This document shows positions 63,857 to 64,000 of a stretch of 64,000 nucleotides of DNA, in pieces (the first letter of the stretch is position 1; every line of letters starts with the position of its first letter). The notes beneath the pieces were generated by a model. It saw only the letters and a list, made by a program, of their open reading frames with translations. It was not told the origin of the DNA and searched no databases. Made by a program: the position numbers and the translations under genes. The DNA is taken from positions 434,001-498,000 of the forward strand of contig NZ_JPON01000001.1 in NCBI RefSeq assembly GCF_000733935.1. Reading direction: 5' to 3'. This stretch comes from Methylomarinum vadi. Lineage in GTDB: Bacteria > Pseudomonadota > Gammaproteobacteria > Methylococcales > Methylomonadaceae.

Positions 63857-64000
63857 ATGTTCACATCATCTTTTTTCCCCAGGTTGATCCTTTGCTTTAT
63901 CGTATTGTTGATATTGATTGTGTTGCACATCATTCCTCTGCCTATTCTGGAAGTGTTGATTTTATATGTCATGATATTTCGCCCTATCTGGTTCAAAAAC
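63857..64000 (+). CDS. Membrane protein, 3' end beyond the window
   Basis: ATG at 63857 with GGAGGG 7 bp upstream. The 48 residues visible, MFTSSFFPRLILCFIVLLILIVLHIIPLPILEVLILYVMIFRPIWFKN, form one or two membrane helices, and the frame is still open at the edge. The product is not identified. Pit transporter identity is not supported by this short N-terminus. Confidence 0.6.
   Translation, partial: MFTSSFFPRLILCFIVLLILIVLHIIPLPILEVLILYVMIFRPIWFKN

Overview
The window looks like part of a gammaproteobacterial chromosome of moderate GC content. Gene content and dispersed intergenic repeats suggest a Methylococcales-type methanotroph, but no methane-oxidation marker lies in the window, so the genus-level placement is inference. 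No rRNA, tRNA or CRISPR array was recognised.

Region 1 (1-15.1 kb) is the end of a type VI secretion (T6SS) locus. It holds the C-terminal part of ClpV/TssH, VgrG with a long beta-helical tail, a DUF6484 protein, a DUF2169 protein, a ketosynthase-like protein, a PAAR-like (DUF4150) protein with a C-terminal SHH-type nuclease candidate, a propeller-like possible immunity protein, a TssB/TssC-like sheath paralogue and a TIGR02270 protein. Several insertions sit inside it: a PIN-domain toxin pair, three tandem copies (one intact, two broken) of a REP-associated tyrosine transposase with its palindromes, and a decayed IS200/IS605 element that splits a peptidoglycan amidase gene.

Region 2 (15-36.6 kb) is mostly housekeeping and stress genes: creA, ppsA, a Ca-type P-ATPase, an APC permease, a DUF697 protein, a ferritin-like protein, a DCC protein, a rubredoxin-metallo-beta-lactamase fusion, a RibD-C reductase, serS, a DUF190-CrcB pair (the CrcB is an internally duplicated single chain), orn, an M48 protease, rsgA and an lhr helicase.

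Region 3 (36.6-64 kb) reads as a phosphate-starvation island. Pho-box-like 7-4-7 direct repeats precede seven transcription units: a small gene followed by a CaCA exchanger, an HMA2-P2-ATPase and a MetK-like gene; a convergent DUF5132-HMA2 pair; a GTPase pair; pstSCAB-phoU; a TVP38-PlcP pair; a glycosyltransferase; and a DUF47 gene. The PlcP-like phosphoesterase and the glycosyltransferase resemble the enzymes that replace phospholipids with glycolipids under phosphate limitation. An IS1380-family element (1,680 bp, TSD TTATA) sits between the Pho box and the TVP38-PlcP pair, at the predicted -10 element. The convergent HMA2/DUF5132/P-ATPase/MetK-like locus and the adjacent membrane-anchored GTPases are the best candidate here for an undescribed system.
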